A DNA stretch of 64,000 nt from Acidimicrobiia bacterium (GCA_027494115.1 JAOSJL010000001.1:1141926-1205925); one strand, 5' to 3'. Shown: positions 36,611 to 47,687, numbered from the stretch's first letter. Made by a program: numbers and translations. Notes: a model not told the origin generated them from the letters alone.

Positions 36611-38198
36611 GGAGGCGGGGCTTCCCGCGCCGCCTCCCGCCACCGTGTCACCGGCCCGTCGCACGCCGGCGATGCTGTGGGTCGCCAGCACCCTGGTGGC
36701 TGTCGTGTTCGCGGCCCCGCTCGGCTACCTCGTATGGAAGAACCTCGGAAACGCCGGCGACTACCTCGACATCCTGTCCGACGAGGGGGCGTTCGCTCCG
36801 GCCCGTCGCTCCCTCCTGCTTGCCTCGACCGTCGCGAGCACGTCCGCCGTGCTCGGCACGACTCTCGCCTGGCTGCTCATCCGCTCCGACCTTCCGGGAC
36901 GGCGAACCTTCAGCGTTCTGGCCGCTCTACCGCTCGTGGTGCCGAGTTTCGTGGGAGCGCTCGCTCTTCTCGCAGCCTTCGCTCCCGGAGGGTTGTTCGA
37001 CATCGGAATCGGACGTCCGAAGGGCTTCACGGGCGCTTTTGTCGTGCTGACTCTCTTCACCTACCCCTACGTGTACCTTCTCGCCGCGGCTCGCTTCGCG
37101 TCGCTTCCTGCCACGCTCGAAGAGGCCGCGCGAACACTGGGACGCTCGCCGGCGTCGGTGTTCCGCACGGTCGTTCTGCCCCAGAGTCGCGGCGCCATCG
37201 CGGCCGGAACCCTGCTCGTGTTCCTCTACACGCTGAGCGACTTCGGAGCGGTCTCCCTGCTTCGCTACGACACGCTCACCACGCGGATCTTCTCCAGCCG
37301 ACTGCTCGACCAGCCCGCATCGCTGGCGATGAGTCTTCTCCTCGCGGTGATCGCTCTCGTTGTTGTGACAGCAGAGCGCCGCGTGCAACGACGGCGCATC
37401 CACGTCGAAGCCGTGTCGGCCGGCCGGGCTTCCGCCCGTGCCTCGCTGGGCTTGTGGAAGATCCCGGCACTTCTCTTTGTCGTTTCCGTCGTTGCGGTTG
37501 CACTCGTGGCTCCTGTCGTCGTACTCGGACAGTGGGTCCTCCGGGGATTACTCGATCATGAGCTCGCCCTCGTCGACGTCTTCCAGCCGGCGTGGAACAC
37601 CGTCTGGATCTCGGTCGTGGCGGGCGCCGTGGCGACTTCCGTCGTGCTTCCTATCGCCTATCTCACGACCCGCTACCGTTCACGGTTCGCGGGCACCTAC
37701 GACGTCATGGTCGTGAGCGGTTTCGCCCTCCCTGGGCTCGTGATCGCTCTGGCGATCGTGTTCTGGGTCGTCAATGCACCGATCCTCAACTCGCTGTACC
37801 TGTCGTTCCCCCTGCTGGTCATCGCCTACGTCGTCAACTTCGGTTCGCAGGCGCTGCGGGCCGGGCAGGTGGCCGTCTCGGGGTCCCCGACAGGATCCAC
37901 GACGCGGCGCAGGTGCTGGGCGCCGGACGTACTCGCAGAATCGTGTCGATCGACCTGCCCCTCATGCGATCGGGGGCTGGCCGCGGGCACGGGGCTCGTC
38001 GTGTTGTCGACCATGAAGGAGCTTCCCGCCACTCTGCTGTTGGCCCCGATCGGTTTCCAGACTCTGGCCACGCGGATCTTCGATCGCACCGAGGATCTCT
38101 TCTACGCCGAAGCCGGACTCGCTGCGCTCGTGCTGGTCGCCCTGTCGGGCCTCCTCACCTGGCTGCTGACGATCCGCCGGATGGACACGCTCTCATGA
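36585..38198 (+). CDS. Iron(III) ABC transporter permease (FbpB-like), two compensating frameshifts
   Basis: Fused-type permease of 537 residues with about twelve helices and two EAA loops. The first is EEAARTLGRSPASVFRTVVLP near 178-198. The second is scrambled between about 37883 and 37972: a missing G in the G-run at 37880 and an extra G in the run at 37972 cancel out. The other frame restores RIHDAAQVLGAGRTRRIVSI, the expected EAA loop. GTG 36585 overlaps the binding-protein gene. Its stop overlaps the following ATG (ATGA). Confidence 0.9.
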   Translation: MTAVSAPAEEAGLPAPPPATVSPARRTPAMLWVASTLVAVVFAAPLGYLVWKNLGNAGDYLDILSDEGAFAPARRSLLLASTVASTSAVLGTTLAWLLIRSDLPGRRTFSVLAALPLVVPSFVGALALLAAFAPGGLFDIGIGRPKGFTGAFVVLTLFTYPYVYLLAAARFASLPATLEEAARTLGRSPASVFRTVVLPQSRGAIAAGTLLVFLYTLSDFGAVSLLRYDTLTTRIFSSRLLDQPASLAMSLLLAVIALVVVTAERRVQRRRIHVEAVSAGRASARASLGLWKIPALLFVVSVVAVALVAPVVVLGQWVLRGLLDHELALVDVFQPAWNTVWISVVAGAVATSVVLPIAYLTTRYRSRFAGTYDVMVVSGFALPGLVIALAIVFWVVNAPILNSLYLSFPLLVIAYVVNFGSQALRAGQVAVSGSPTGSTTRRRCWAPDVLAESCRSTCPSCDRGLAAGTGLVVLSTMKELPATLLLAPIGFQTLATRIFDRTEDLFYAEAGLAALVLVALSGLLTWLLTIRRMDTLS

Positions 38199-39639
38199 CC
38201 CCGAAGATGCGTCCCTGGCGCGCGCTATTCGAGCATGAGGGACGCATCATCTTCTTGTGTGCGCTCGTGGGTGTTGTCGTGACGGCGTGGGTCGCGCCGG
38301 GCATGGCGGCGCGTGCGTCCGACGGCGGCCGCGTGACCGGCGACGAGCCCCAGTACCTCATGACGGCGATCAGTGTCGGGGAGGACGGAACCCTCGACAT
38401 CGCCGACGAACGTGCCGACGGCCGTTATCGCGTTTTCCATGAAGAAGCGCTCCCCCAACAGTCGGAGCTGCGCGACGACGGCACCCGGATCAGCCCGCAC
38501 GATCCCCTGCTGCCCGTCGTGCTGGCCCTCCCGGTGCGCCTCGGGGATGGGTCGCCGCCAAGCTCACCGTCGCCCTGCTCGCCGGGCTGCTGGCGGCCAC
38601 GCTGACGTGGGTGGCCGTCCGACGCTTCGCCGTCCCCCCTGCGGTCGCCGCTCTGACGGTTCTCGCTTTCTCACTCGCTCCACCACTCTCGATCTACGCC
38701 ACCCAGATCTACCCCGAGCTCCCCGCGGCGCTCGTCGTGACTCTCGCGATCGCCGCGCTCACCGGGCCGATGCGGCGTCGTGGGATCCTGGGCCTCGCGC
38801 TCGCCGTTCTCGCCCTGCCGTGGCTGTCGGCGAAGTACGTGCCGGTGGCGGCGGCTCTCGGCGCCGTCGGGATCGTACTTCTCGTGCGACGCTCGGAGCC
38901 CGGCGATGTCCGCAGAGCCGTGCTGTTCGGGGAGGCCTGGCGCTGGGATCACTCGTGTTCCTGGCTGCCCACCAGGTGATCTACGGGGGTTGGACCGCGT
39001 ACGCGAGCGGACTGCACTTCACGGGAGGCGAGTTCTCCGTGGTCGGGAGCGAACCCGACTACGTCGGGCGCAGCGCACGCGCCGCGGGCCTGCTGTTCGA
39101 CCGGTCCTTCGGGCTCGTTCCGTGGCAGCCCGCGTACCTGCTCGCGATACCCGCTCTCGCAGCGCTCATCCGCCGACGCCCCAGGGGATGGGCAGCGCTC
39201 GTGGCACCACTGGCGGTCGGCTGGGGTATCGCCACCTTCGTGGCGCTGACGATGCACGGCTGGTCATGGCCCGGCCGGCAGGTCGTGGTGATCCTGCCAG
39301 TCGTGGTCCTGGCCGTCGCCTGGTGGGCCGGGCGCATCGTCGCTGAGGAACTCGCCGAGAGACCCGCCGACCGTGCCGTGGTGCGCGGGCTCATTGTGGC
39401 GGGCCTGGCGGTCGGTGCGCTCTCGACCGCGTGGATGTTCGCCGAAGTCCTGTCGGGTTCCGCCACGCTCATCGTGGATCTGGAGAGCACGACACAGCCC
39501 GTCGTTCGGGCCCTCGGTGCACTCCTGCCGGACTACCGGAACCTCGGCGGCGCAGACCAGCTCGGCCATGTCGCCGCGCTCGTGGCACTCGCGCTGCTGG
39601 CCGTCACCGGGTGGCGAAGCGTCGCTCCAGAACGTTTGA
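38195..39639 (+). CDS. GT-C type membrane glycosyltransferase-like protein, two or more frameshifts
   Basis: A polytopic membrane protein of about 480 residues. The first extracytoplasmic loop has GDEPQYLM (near 49), the acidic motif of GT39/ArnT-like glycosyltransferases that use lipid-linked sugars, and at least eight helices follow (YATQIYPELPAALVVTLAIAALTG and others). Missing G's in G4 runs at 38543-38546 and 38929-38932 break the frame. The 3' end is unsure: the open frame runs to 39857 across the next gene, while a stop at 39639 is reached if another indel lies near 39610. The first 18 codons coincide with a palindromic repeat, so a later start is possible. Confidence 0.65.
38206..38248. 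repeat. 43-bp palindromic repeat, copy A
   Basis: The ends GATGCGTCCCT and AGGGACGCATC are perfect inverted repeats of 11 bp around a 21-base centre rich in GCGC. It matches copy B (43792-43834) at 39 of 43 positions. It sits at codons 5-18 of the GT-C gene as annotated. Confidence 0.85.
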
Positions 39640-39673
39640 CCGCAAGAAGATCGAGAAACCGAGGAGAGGGAAC

Positions 39674-40222
39674 ATGTCGAGAACGAGATGGGTCAGGACA
39701 GCCGTTGCCGCGGGTTCTGTGGCGCTCCTCCTGGGAGCGTGTGGCAGTGACGACGGAGGGGAGGTCCGGTCCATCGGCGACGACTCTGGCCCCGAATCGG
39801 TCACCGGCACCGAGTTCTGCGTGCCCGTCGGCGACATTGCCACCGCCGACACGGTGATCGCCACGGACCTGCGGGAGTGGGCGATCACCCCCGAGACCGA
39901 TTCGGTCGCGGCCGGTTCCATCGGCTTCGCCACGGAGAACACGGGAGCCGAGTCTCACGAGATGGTCGTCGCTCGCGCTCCGAGCATCGAGTCTCTCCCC
40001 ACCGCAGACGACGGCGCCGTGGACGAGGCCGCCTTTTCCGGCGACCAGGAGCTGATCGGCGAAGTCGAGGCGTACCCGGCGGGTGACGCCTGCGACGGCA
40101 CGTTTGATATGGATCCCGGCGACTACGTGCTCTTCTGCAACTTGGTGGAGACCGAGCCCGACGGCACGCAGGTGAGTCACTTCGCCGAAGGTATGGCGAC
40201 CACCTTCACCGTGACGGAATAG
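39674..40222 (+). CDS. Cupredoxin-like lipoprotein
   Basis: The 182-residue product has a signal with lipobox LGAC (Cys 23) and a beta-rich domain. WAITPETDSVAAGSIGFATENTG and ESHEMVVARA give the first copper His; GDYVLFCNLVE gives the Cys; VSHFAEGMATTFTVTE gives the second His and a Met, in the order of a type-1 copper site. It could store copper or carry electrons at the outer membrane face. GAGGAGAGGG precedes ATG 39674. Confidence 0.75.
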   Translation: MSRTRWVRTAVAAGSVALLLGACGSDDGGEVRSIGDDSGPESVTGTEFCVPVGDIATADTVIATDLREWAITPETDSVAAGSIGFATENTGAESHEMVVARAPSIESLPTADDGAVDEAAFSGDQELIGEVEAYPAGDACDGTFDMDPGDYVLFCNLVETEPDGTQVSHFAEGMATTFTVTE

Positions 40223-40226
40223 GCCC

Positions 40227-40373
40227 GCAGGCGCCTGGAGCGGGACCGAAGGCGAGGGTTGGCGGCGCAGGTATCCTGCGCCGCCCGAGCCGGGGCCCGA
40301 GCGGCCTGGCGCCGCAGGCGCCTGGAGCGGGAGCGAAGGCGAGGGTTGGCGCCGAAGGCGCCTGGAGCGGGAG
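40227..40373. repeat. Three copies of a 38-bp G/C-rich repeat before groEL
   Basis: Copies at 40227-40264 and 40314-40351 are 38 bases long and differ at one or two positions (core CTGGAGCGGGA, then GAAGGCGAGGGTTGGCG); a third, partial copy lies at 40354-40373. The hairpin at 40261-40285 lies between the first two. Together they fill the stretch between the cupredoxin lipoprotein and the CIRCE element. Confidence 0.85.
40261..40285. repeat. Hairpin repeat upstream of groEL (copy 1)
   Basis: GGCGGCGCAGG and CCTGCGCCGCC form a perfect 11-bp stem around TAT, followed by CGAGC. A closely similar hairpin lies just after groEL at 42208-42230. Confidence 0.85.
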
Positions 40374-40416
40374 AGAACAACTTGCGCCTGGGCTGTCAGA
40401 CCTGCTGAAATCAGCG

Positions 40417-40443
40417 TTAGCACTCGTCCTCAGAGAGTGCTAA
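40417..40443. promoter_or_regulatory. CIRCE element (HrcA operator)
   Basis: TTAGCACTC, nine bases, GAGTGCTAA is a perfect CIRCE inverted repeat. It lies 93 bases before the groEL start and predicts heat-shock control by the repressor HrcA. Confidence 0.97.
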
Positions 40444-42188
<1,745 letters not shown>

Positions 42189-42207
42189 CCGTCGGAGTCG
42201 AGGATCA

Positions 42208-42230
42208 GCGGGGCAGGTATCCTGCTCCGC
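42208..42230. repeat. Hairpin repeat downstream of groEL (copy 2)
   Basis: GCGGGGCAGG and CCTGCTCCGC pair around TAT with one G-T wobble, followed by CCGAGC. The core GCAGGTATCCTGC and the trailing CCGCCCGAGC are identical to copy 1 upstream of groEL. Confidence 0.8.
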
Positions 42231-42277
42231 CCGAGCGACGACTCGGGGAGCCGTCGGAGCCGAGAGCGAGTAACTCG

Positions 42278-42303
42278 AAAGGGGCGCCTTCGGGCGTCTC
42301 TTT
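42278..42303 (+). terminator. Rho-independent-type terminator after groEL
   Basis: AAAGGGGCGCC and GGCGTCTCTTT pair over 11 bp (two wobbles) around a TTCG tetraloop, ending in a short T-tract. It lies 90 bases after the groEL stop and 41 bases before the next gene. Confidence 0.85.
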
Positions 42304-42344
42304 CGCGTACGGACCCGGTGAATCGGCATCGGTAACCTTGCGGC

Positions 42345-43784
42345 GTGTCGAGGAGCCATGGTCGGGTCTTTTTGGTTCTCGCGCTCGGAACGGCGGCGCT
42401 CGCGGCTCTCGTGGGTGCCTGCTCGGTGATCCGGGGCGACGAGCAGGTGAGCGGCACCGATCCGCGTCTCGGCGGCGACGCCACCGTCGAAGCGTCGGGT
42501 GAGGATTCGTTCACCGGAATCGCGCCGAATGCCACAGCCGCCGAGAAGAACCGGGCGGCCGACGGCTTCGTCGTGTTCGACTACGTGTGGACACCGAACG
42601 TCGGGCGCGTCAACGCCACCGATTCGGCGACTCAGACGTTCAACGACAAGCGCGACGGGCTCGGTCCCACGTTCAACGCACGTAGCTGCCAGGGCTGTCA
42701 TCTGAAGAACGGACCGTCGCCGGGTCCGATGTTCGCGGACGAGGTTCACCCCGGCCTGGTCCTGCGACCGTCGGTCGTGGGTGAGGACGGAACGCCCGGG
42801 ATCGACGCCCGCTACAACGAGCAGCTCCAAACGCTGGCACTCAACGGAGTCAGCCCCGAGGGCCGCGTGGCGCTGACGTGGGATGAGACCGTGGGGCGGT
42901 TCGACGACGGCGAGCCGTACTCGTTGCGTCGTCCGGTTTATGCGGTCGATCCCGAGTTTGGCGCGTTCCCCTCGGAAACCGTGTGGGGGCCACGGATCGC
43001 TCCCCACATGGTGGGCACGGGGCTCTTGGAAGCTGTACCGGCCGATGACCTGCGGGCTGCGGCCGATCCCGACGACGAAGACGCCGACGGAATCTCCGGT
43101 CGTGTCGCGGAACTGGAAGCTTCCGACGGAGAGCCCACGATCGGGCGGTTCGGTTGGAAGGCCGCCCAGCCGTCGGTGGAGGACCAGGTCGCTGCCGCGC
43201 TGTGGTTCGACTCGGGGATCACCTCGCGCCATTACCCGGCGCAGAACTGTCCTGCCGTGCAGGTCGCGTGCATCGAGGCCAGGGACGGCGGCGACCCCGA
43301 CGTGGAGATCGTCGACTCGCTGTTCGATGACCTCGTCGCCTATGTGCGCCTGCTCGGCGTCCCCGAGGCGCGCTTCGACGACGAGCAGGCAACCGAGGAC
43401 GGAGCTGCTCAGTTTGATGCTCTGGGGTGCGGGTCGTGTCACACGCCCACGTTGCACACGGGGGAGAGCGAATCTCCGACGTTTGCGGACCAGACGATCC
43501 ACCCGTTCACCGACCTGCTCCTTCACGACATGGGTTCCGGGCTCGACGACGGCCGCCCCGAAGGCGACGCGTCCGGAGCAGAGTGGCGCACGCCACCCCT
43601 GTGGGGTCTCGGTCTGGGTGAGGAGACGGGAGGGAGTCTGGCGCTGCTGCATGACGGTCGAGCCGCCACGATCGCCGAGGCGATCCTCTGGCATGGCGGA
43701 GAGGCCCAGTCTGCCGCCGACGCCTTTCGCGCGCTCCCCGCGGAGGACAGGGAAGCACTCCTCGCCTACCTCGACTCCCTCTGA
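42345..43784 (+). CDS. Di-haem oxidoreductase (DHOR) family lipoprotein
   Basis: The 479-residue product has a signal with lipobox VGAC (Cys 26) and two c-type haem motifs, CQGCH near residue 122 and CGSCH near 364. The first half includes GLGPTFNARSCQGCH, the second DALGCGSCHTP, as in the DHOR (CxxCH peroxidase-like, thiol-oxidoreductase) family. The active role is probably an extracytoplasmic electron-transfer or peroxidase step; no partner is encoded beside it. The start is GTG 42345. It converges on gpmA across a palindromic repeat. Confidence 0.88.
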   Translation: MSRSHGRVFLVLALGTAALAALVGACSVIRGDEQVSGTDPRLGGDATVEASGEDSFTGIAPNATAAEKNRAADGFVVFDYVWTPNVGRVNATDSATQTFNDKRDGLGPTFNARSCQGCHLKNGPSPGPMFADEVHPGLVLRPSVVGEDGTPGIDARYNEQLQTLALNGVSPEGRVALTWDETVGRFDDGEPYSLRRPVYAVDPEFGAFPSETVWGPRIAPHMVGTGLLEAVPADDLRAAADPDDEDADGISGRVAELEASDGEPTIGRFGWKAAQPSVEDQVAAALWFDSGITSRHYPAQNCPAVQVACIEARDGGDPDVEIVDSLFDDLVAYVRLLGVPEARFDDEQATEDGAAQFDALGCGSCHTPTLHTGESESPTFADQTIHPFTDLLLHDMGSGLDDGRPEGDASGAEWRTPPLWGLGLGEETGGSLALLHDGRAATIAEAILWHGGEAQSAADAFRALPAEDREALLAYLDSL

Positions 43785-43789
43785 TCTAT

Positions 43790-43836
43790 TAGATGCGTCC
43801 GTGGCGCGCGCTATGCGAGCTTCAGGGACGCATCTA
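43790..43836. terminator. Palindromic repeat, copy B, between convergent genes (likely bidirectional terminator)
   Basis: TAGATGCGTCC and GGACGCATCTA are perfect inverted repeats around a 25-base centre. The inner 43 bases match copy A at 38206-38248 at 39 positions. It fills the 57-base gap between the convergent di-haem and gpmA genes, where it could fold in either transcript. Confidence 0.7.
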
Positions 43837-43841
43837 GTGCA

Positions 43842-44583
43842 TCAGCGGGATTGATTCGCCACGGCGGCTGCGGCTGCGGCGGCGGCCTCGGGGTCGCCGA
43901 GGTAGCGCGACGACACGGCCGACAGTGAGTCGTCGAGTTCGTAGACCAGCGGAATGCCCGTGGGGATGTTCAGTTCGGTGATCTCGTCGTCGCTGATGCC
44001 GTCGAGGTGTTTCACCAGTGCCCGGAGGCTGTTGCCGTGTGCGGCGACGAGCGGGATCCTCCCGGCACGCAGGTCGTCGCTGATCGGGCCGTCCCAGTAA
44101 GGGAGCATCCGCTCGAGCACGTCCTTCAGACACTCGGAGGCGGGGGAGGAGATCCTCGGGCACGTCCGCGTACCGGGCGTCGTTGCGTGGGTGGCGGGGA
44201 TCGTCGGGCTCGACCGGTGGCGGCGGGGTGGCGTAACCCCTTCGGAACTCCAGCATCTTGTCGGCCCCGAGCTTCTCGGCGGTCTCCTTCTTGTCGAGAC
44301 CCTGGAGCGCGCCGTAGTGGCGCTCGTTGAGCCGCCACGAGCGGTGGACCGGAAGCCAGAGCCGGTCCATCTCCTCGAGCGCCAGGTTGGCGGTCTCGAT
44401 GGCGCGTCGCTGCAGCGACGTGTGGACCACGTCGGGAATCGGGCCCTCCGAGGCGAGGAGGCGGCCGGCCTCCCGGGCTTCTGCCACGCCCTTCTCGGAC
44501 AGGGGGACGTCCTCCCATCCGGTGAAGCGGTTCTCGGCGTTCCAGGTGCTCTGACCGTGACGCAGAAGGACGAGTGTCGGCAT
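43842..44583 (-). CDS. gpmA: 2,3-bisphosphoglycerate-dependent phosphoglycerate mutase, one frameshift
   Basis: Glycolytic mutase interconverting 2- and 3-phosphoglycerate. The phosphohistidine motif [18 protein letters not shown] lies at 6-23, [13 protein letters not shown] near 88, and the second His in [15 protein letters not shown] near 185. An extra base in the G5 run at 44142-44146 (C5 on the coding strand) breaks the frame after EDLLP; removing it restores [16 protein letters not shown]. About 247 residues after repair. The C-terminus is alanine-rich. ATG 44583 is the only sensible start. Confidence 0.94.
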
Positions 44584-44706
44584 GTCGTCGAGCGTACCGA
44601 GCGACCGAGCCTTCTCGGAACTCCGGTAGCCTCGACATGGACACCGGCAAGGACGAGGGTGGGCGCCGGACCGCGCTGAGCGGCCCGCCAGGACTGGAGT
44701 GGTCCC

Positions 44707-45651
44707 ATGCAGCAGTTCCGCCGATTCGGATGGCTCGCACTGGTCGTCGTGCTCGTCCTGATGGCGGCGGCGTGTGAAGACGGTCCCGGAAACTCCGCAT
44801 CGGATGCGCCCGAGGAAGAAGAGCCGGTCGCGGAAACAGCCAATGCAGGCCCGCCCAAGCAGCCGATCGAGGTCGTCACCGCGGCCGCCACCAGCGCCGT
44901 CGACGCCGGTTCGTCAGCTTTCGAGCTCACCGGAACGTCGACGGTCGCCGGTACGTCCGTTGACATCAGCGCAGAAGGTGCCTTCGACTACACGAGTGGC
45001 AACGGTGAGATGACGATCACCACCGAGGTTCCGGGATTTGGCGAGATGGTGCTCGAGGAACGGATCATCGACGGTGTCGTGTTCATGAACATGGGCGACG
45101 TTCCGGGCCTCGGGGGCGGATGGACCAGCCTCGACATCAGCGAGGCGTTCGGTGCCGAAGGTCTCGGAAACAGCATCGGCGCACAGCCCAGCCCGACCGA
45201 GCAACTCGACCAACTGCGCGCGGCCGGCGACGTCGAGGAGGTCGGCACCGAGGAGGTCCGCGGAGAAGAGGCAACCCACTACACGGCCGTCCTCGACTTC
45301 CAGGCGTTGCTCGACGAGGGCGCCGACGCTCTCGGCGAAGTGCTCGGAGATGAGGACGTCGAGTTCTTCACGGGCCTGTTCGAGGACCTGGGTGGCGACA
45401 CGACCGTCGATGTGTGGATCACCGATGACGGACTGCCCGTGCGGCACAGCACGACATCATCCTTCGAGATCGCGGGACAGGTCGTGGAGAGCGACATCAC
45501 GATGGAGTTCTTCGACTTCGGTCTGGATGTGTCGCCCGAGGCGCCTCCTGCCGACGAGGTCACGTCGTTCGACGACCTGTTCGGAGGCCTGGGAGGTCTG
45601 GGCGGTCTCGGTGGCGACATCGTCGAGGTCCCCGAGGGCGTACCGGGCTGA
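44707..45651 (+). CDS. LppX/LprAFG-like lipoprotein (first of pair)
   Basis: The 314-residue lipoprotein has a lipobox AAAC (Cys 23), an acidic linker and a half-barrel domain typical of LppX_Lpr[25 protein letters not shown], then [12 protein letters not shown] and, near the end, [19 protein letters not shown]. These proteins carry hydrophobic lipids across the cell wall in mycobacteria. The C-terminus is Gly/Leu-rich ([12 protein letters not shown]). A second homologue follows after 134 bases. Confidence 0.82.
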   Translation: MQQFRRFGWLALVVVLVLMAAACEDGPGNSASDAPEEEEPVAETANAGPPKQPIEVVTAAATSAVDAGSSAFELTGTSTVAGTSVDISAEGAFDYTSGNGEMTITTEVPGFGEMVLEERIIDGVVFMNMGDVPGLGGGWTSLDISEAFGAEGLGNSIGAQPSPTEQLDQLRAAGDVEEVGTEEVRGEEATHYTAVLDFQALLDEGADALGEVLGDEDVEFFTGLFEDLGGDTTVDVWITDDGLPVRHSTTSSFEIAGQVVESDITMEFFDFGLDVSPEAPPADEVTSFDDLFGGLGGLGGLGGDIVEVPEGVPG

Positions 45652-45657
45652 CCGCCA

Positions 45658-45674
45658 GGCCGGAAGAACCGGCC
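45658..45674 (+). terminator. Stem-loop after the first LppX-like gene
   Basis: GGCCGG, AAGAA, CCGGCC forms a perfect 6-bp stem just after the stop codon. No T-tract follows, so termination is possible but weakly supported. Confidence 0.4.
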
Positions 45675-45744
45675 CGTTCCGCTCGCTCCGTCCGCTTCCG
45701 GCGGTTCGCCCGGAACGAGGATTTCACGTAAAGTGGTGGGTGCG

Positions 45745-45763
45745 GCCGCTCATTGTGAGCGGC
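45745..45763. promoter_or_regulatory. Inverted repeat before the second LppX-like gene
   Basis: GCCGCTCA, TTG, TGAGCGGC is a perfect 8-bp inverted repeat 22 bases before GTG 45786. It may be an operator or a leader hairpin. Confidence 0.4.
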
Positions 45764-45785
45764 ACTCGAGACGGAAGGTGGGACC

Positions 45786-46820
45786 GTGCCGAGACTCCGA
45801 CAGATCAGTCGGATCGCTCCACTCGTTGCGCTGGCACTAGTCGGCGCCGCATGCAGCAGTGGCTCTGAGCCCGAGGTCACCCTGGAGTTCGGGGATGGTG
45901 CCCCCACGGTGGAGGAGTCGGTCGAGATCGTCTCTTCTGCCGCCACGGCGGTCGAATCCGCGTCCTTCACCGGAGAAGGGACCGTTGTGGAGGGAGGCGA
46001 GTTGGGTTTCGCCTCCCTCGAGGGCACTGCTGATTTCACGTCCGGCAATGGCGAGTCGACGTCGAGTTTCGAAACCGATGGTGGAGATGTCGGTGTGGAA
46101 TGGCGCCGCGTCGACGGCAATTCCTACTTCAAGCAGAGCGGTGAGTTCGTCCCAACCGGACTGGAAGACACGTGGGTCCGCGTCGATCCGACCGAGATTC
46201 CCGAGGGCGTCGAGATGGAGGGTTTCGCTGAATTCCAGAACGGACCCTGGGCGCAGTATCTGACGCTCCTACAGGTCGTGACGAACGTCGTACCCAACGC
46301 CAGCACAGAGGATGTGAACGGGGTCGAGGCCCGAGGGTTCGAGGCCGATCTCGACGTCGCAGCGGCGATCGAAGACGGCGTTGACCCAGCGGGCGAGTCT
46401 CTCGACGCCGAAACCGTCGCGCACCTCGAGAGTTTCGTGGGTTCGTTTGGTGAGACGGCACGTCTCGACGTGTGGATCGACAACGAGGGCCGCCCCGTCA
46501 GGTTGGCGGTGCGCTCCCGCGACACGGAAGCAAACATGACGCTCGAGATCTCGGACTTCGGTGTCGACGTGGATGTCGACGAGCCGTCATCCGACGAGAC
46601 GATCGGTCTCGAGGAGTTCCTCAATCAGACGATCGGAAGTGCGTTCACGAACTTCGACCCCGACGACGTCGAGTTCGAGGTCAACGGCGAGCCGGTGCCG
46701 ACCGATGGCGATTCCAGTACCGACGAGACCACCACCACGACGGAGCAGTCCACCTCCTCGGACGAGCCGTCCGATGGCGACCCGCCCCCGACAGGTCACG
46801 ACCCGAACGTCGGCTACTGA
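45786..46820 (+). CDS. LppX/LprAFG-like lipoprotein (second of pair)
   Basis: The 344-residue product has lipobox GAAC (Cys 23) and the same fold pattern as its neighbour: SASFTGEGTVVEGGELGFASLEG, ADFTSGNGEST, GVEARGFEADLDVA and LDVWIDNEGRPVRLAVRS. The C-terminal 50 residues are Thr/Ser/Asp/Pro-rich, probably disordered. The start is GTG 45786. The pair likely arose by tandem duplication followed by strong divergence. Confidence 0.8.
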   Translation: MPRLRQISRIAPLVALALVGAACSSGSEPEVTLEFGDGAPTVEESVEIVSSAATAVESASFTGEGTVVEGGELGFASLEGTADFTSGNGESTSSFETDGGDVGVEWRRVDGNSYFKQSGEFVPTGLEDTWVRVDPTEIPEGVEMEGFAEFQNGPWAQYLTLLQVVTNVVPNASTEDVNGVEARGFEADLDVAAAIEDGVDPAGESLDAETVAHLESFVGSFGETARLDVWIDNEGRPVRLAVRSRDTEANMTLEISDFGVDVDVDEPSSDETIGLEEFLNQTIGSAFTNFDPDDVEFEVNGEPVPTDGDSSTDETTTTTEQSTSSDEPSDGDPPPTGHDPNVGY

Positions 46821-46892
46821 GGAGCGGTCCGGCGCGGCGGGTGTCCCGACAGCGTGACGACGCAGTGGGACGGCGCGCGTAGGCTCGCGCCC

Positions 46893-47687
46893 ATGGCGTC
46901 CGCAGAGGTCCACGAGCCTGTCGAGCCCTCGCAGGGTTGGGGCGTTCTCCACCTCTTCTACGACGTCGACCGCGATCTGGCCGCAGCCGAGCCCGGTGGC
47001 GCCAAGCGGTTCGTGGAGGCCGTCGAGCGACTCGCTGACGACGGGCACCGTGTTCACACCTTCCCGATCCTGGGGACGGGCGCCGATCTGGGCGTCATGG
47101 CTTACGGGCCCGACCTGAACCGGCTCCAGATGTTCCAGGAGGATCTCCGGGCCGCTCCGCTGGAGCCGGCCTGGTCGTTCGTGTCGCTCACGGAGCTGTC
47201 GGAGTACACCAGCACCGAGGACGACGAGCGGGCGCGACTCGCCACCGAGGAGAGCCTGAGTGGCGACGCTCTCGAGGAGAAGCTCACCGTGTGGCGCGAC
47301 CGCATGGCGCACTACAACGAGCACCGCCTGCATCCCGACCTTCCGAACAAGAAGCTTCTGTGCTTCTACCCGATGAACAAGCGCCGCGAGCAGGGCGCCA
47401 ACTGGTATGAGTTGAGCTTCGACGAGCGCAAGCAGCTCATGAGCGGCCATGCCGGCGTGGGACGCACGTACGCAGGCCGGGTGCTCCAGCTCATCACCGG
47501 TGCCACGGGGCTCGACGACTGGGAGTGGGGCGTCACGCTGCTCGCCGACGACCCGGTGGCCCTGAAGGAGATCGTCGCCGAGATGCGTTTCGATCCGGTC
47601 TCGGCCCGCTACGCCGATTTCGGGCCCTTCTACGTGGGGCTCATGCTCGATCCCGCCGAGGCGGCACGGCGCGTGGGGCTGACATGA
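46893..47687 (+). CDS. hemQ: Coproheme decarboxylase HemQ (chlorite dismutase family)
   Basis: HemQ finishes haem b synthesis in Gram-positive bacteria by oxidative decarboxylation of coproheme. The 264 residues include VLHLFYDVDRD near 18, LLCFYPMNKRREQGANWYEL near 155-175 (catalytic Tyr in FYPM), the proximal-His region MSGHAGVGRTYAGRVLQLITGATGLDDWEWGV (about 185-215), and FDPVSARYADFGPFYVG. I chose ATG 46893; GTG 46854 would add 13 unconserved residues. It overlaps the next gene by four bases. Confidence 0.92.
   Translation: MASAEVHEPVEPSQGWGVLHLFYDVDRDLAAAEPGGAKRFVEAVERLADDGHRVHTFPILGTGADLGVMAYGPDLNRLQMFQEDLRAAPLEPAWSFVSLTELSEYTSTEDDERARLATEESLSGDALEEKLTVWRDRMAHYNEHRLHPDLPNKKLLCFYPMNKRREQGANWYELSFDERKQLMSGHAGVGRTYAGRVLQLITGATGLDDWEWGVTLLADDPVALKEIVAEMRFDPVSARYADFGPFYVGLMLDPAEAARRVGLT

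Noticed and set aside
37880-37976. Programmed frameshifting as the explanation for the split genes
   Set aside because: The shifts go both ways, affect 14 unrelated genes, and sit in plain G or C runs without slippery heptamers or pseudoknots; errors explain them better.
45745-45763. lac-operator-like sequence (ATTGTGAGCGG)
   Set aside because: The match to half of the E. coli operator is a coincidence of the palindrome; the arms are oriented differently and no LacI-family gene is near.
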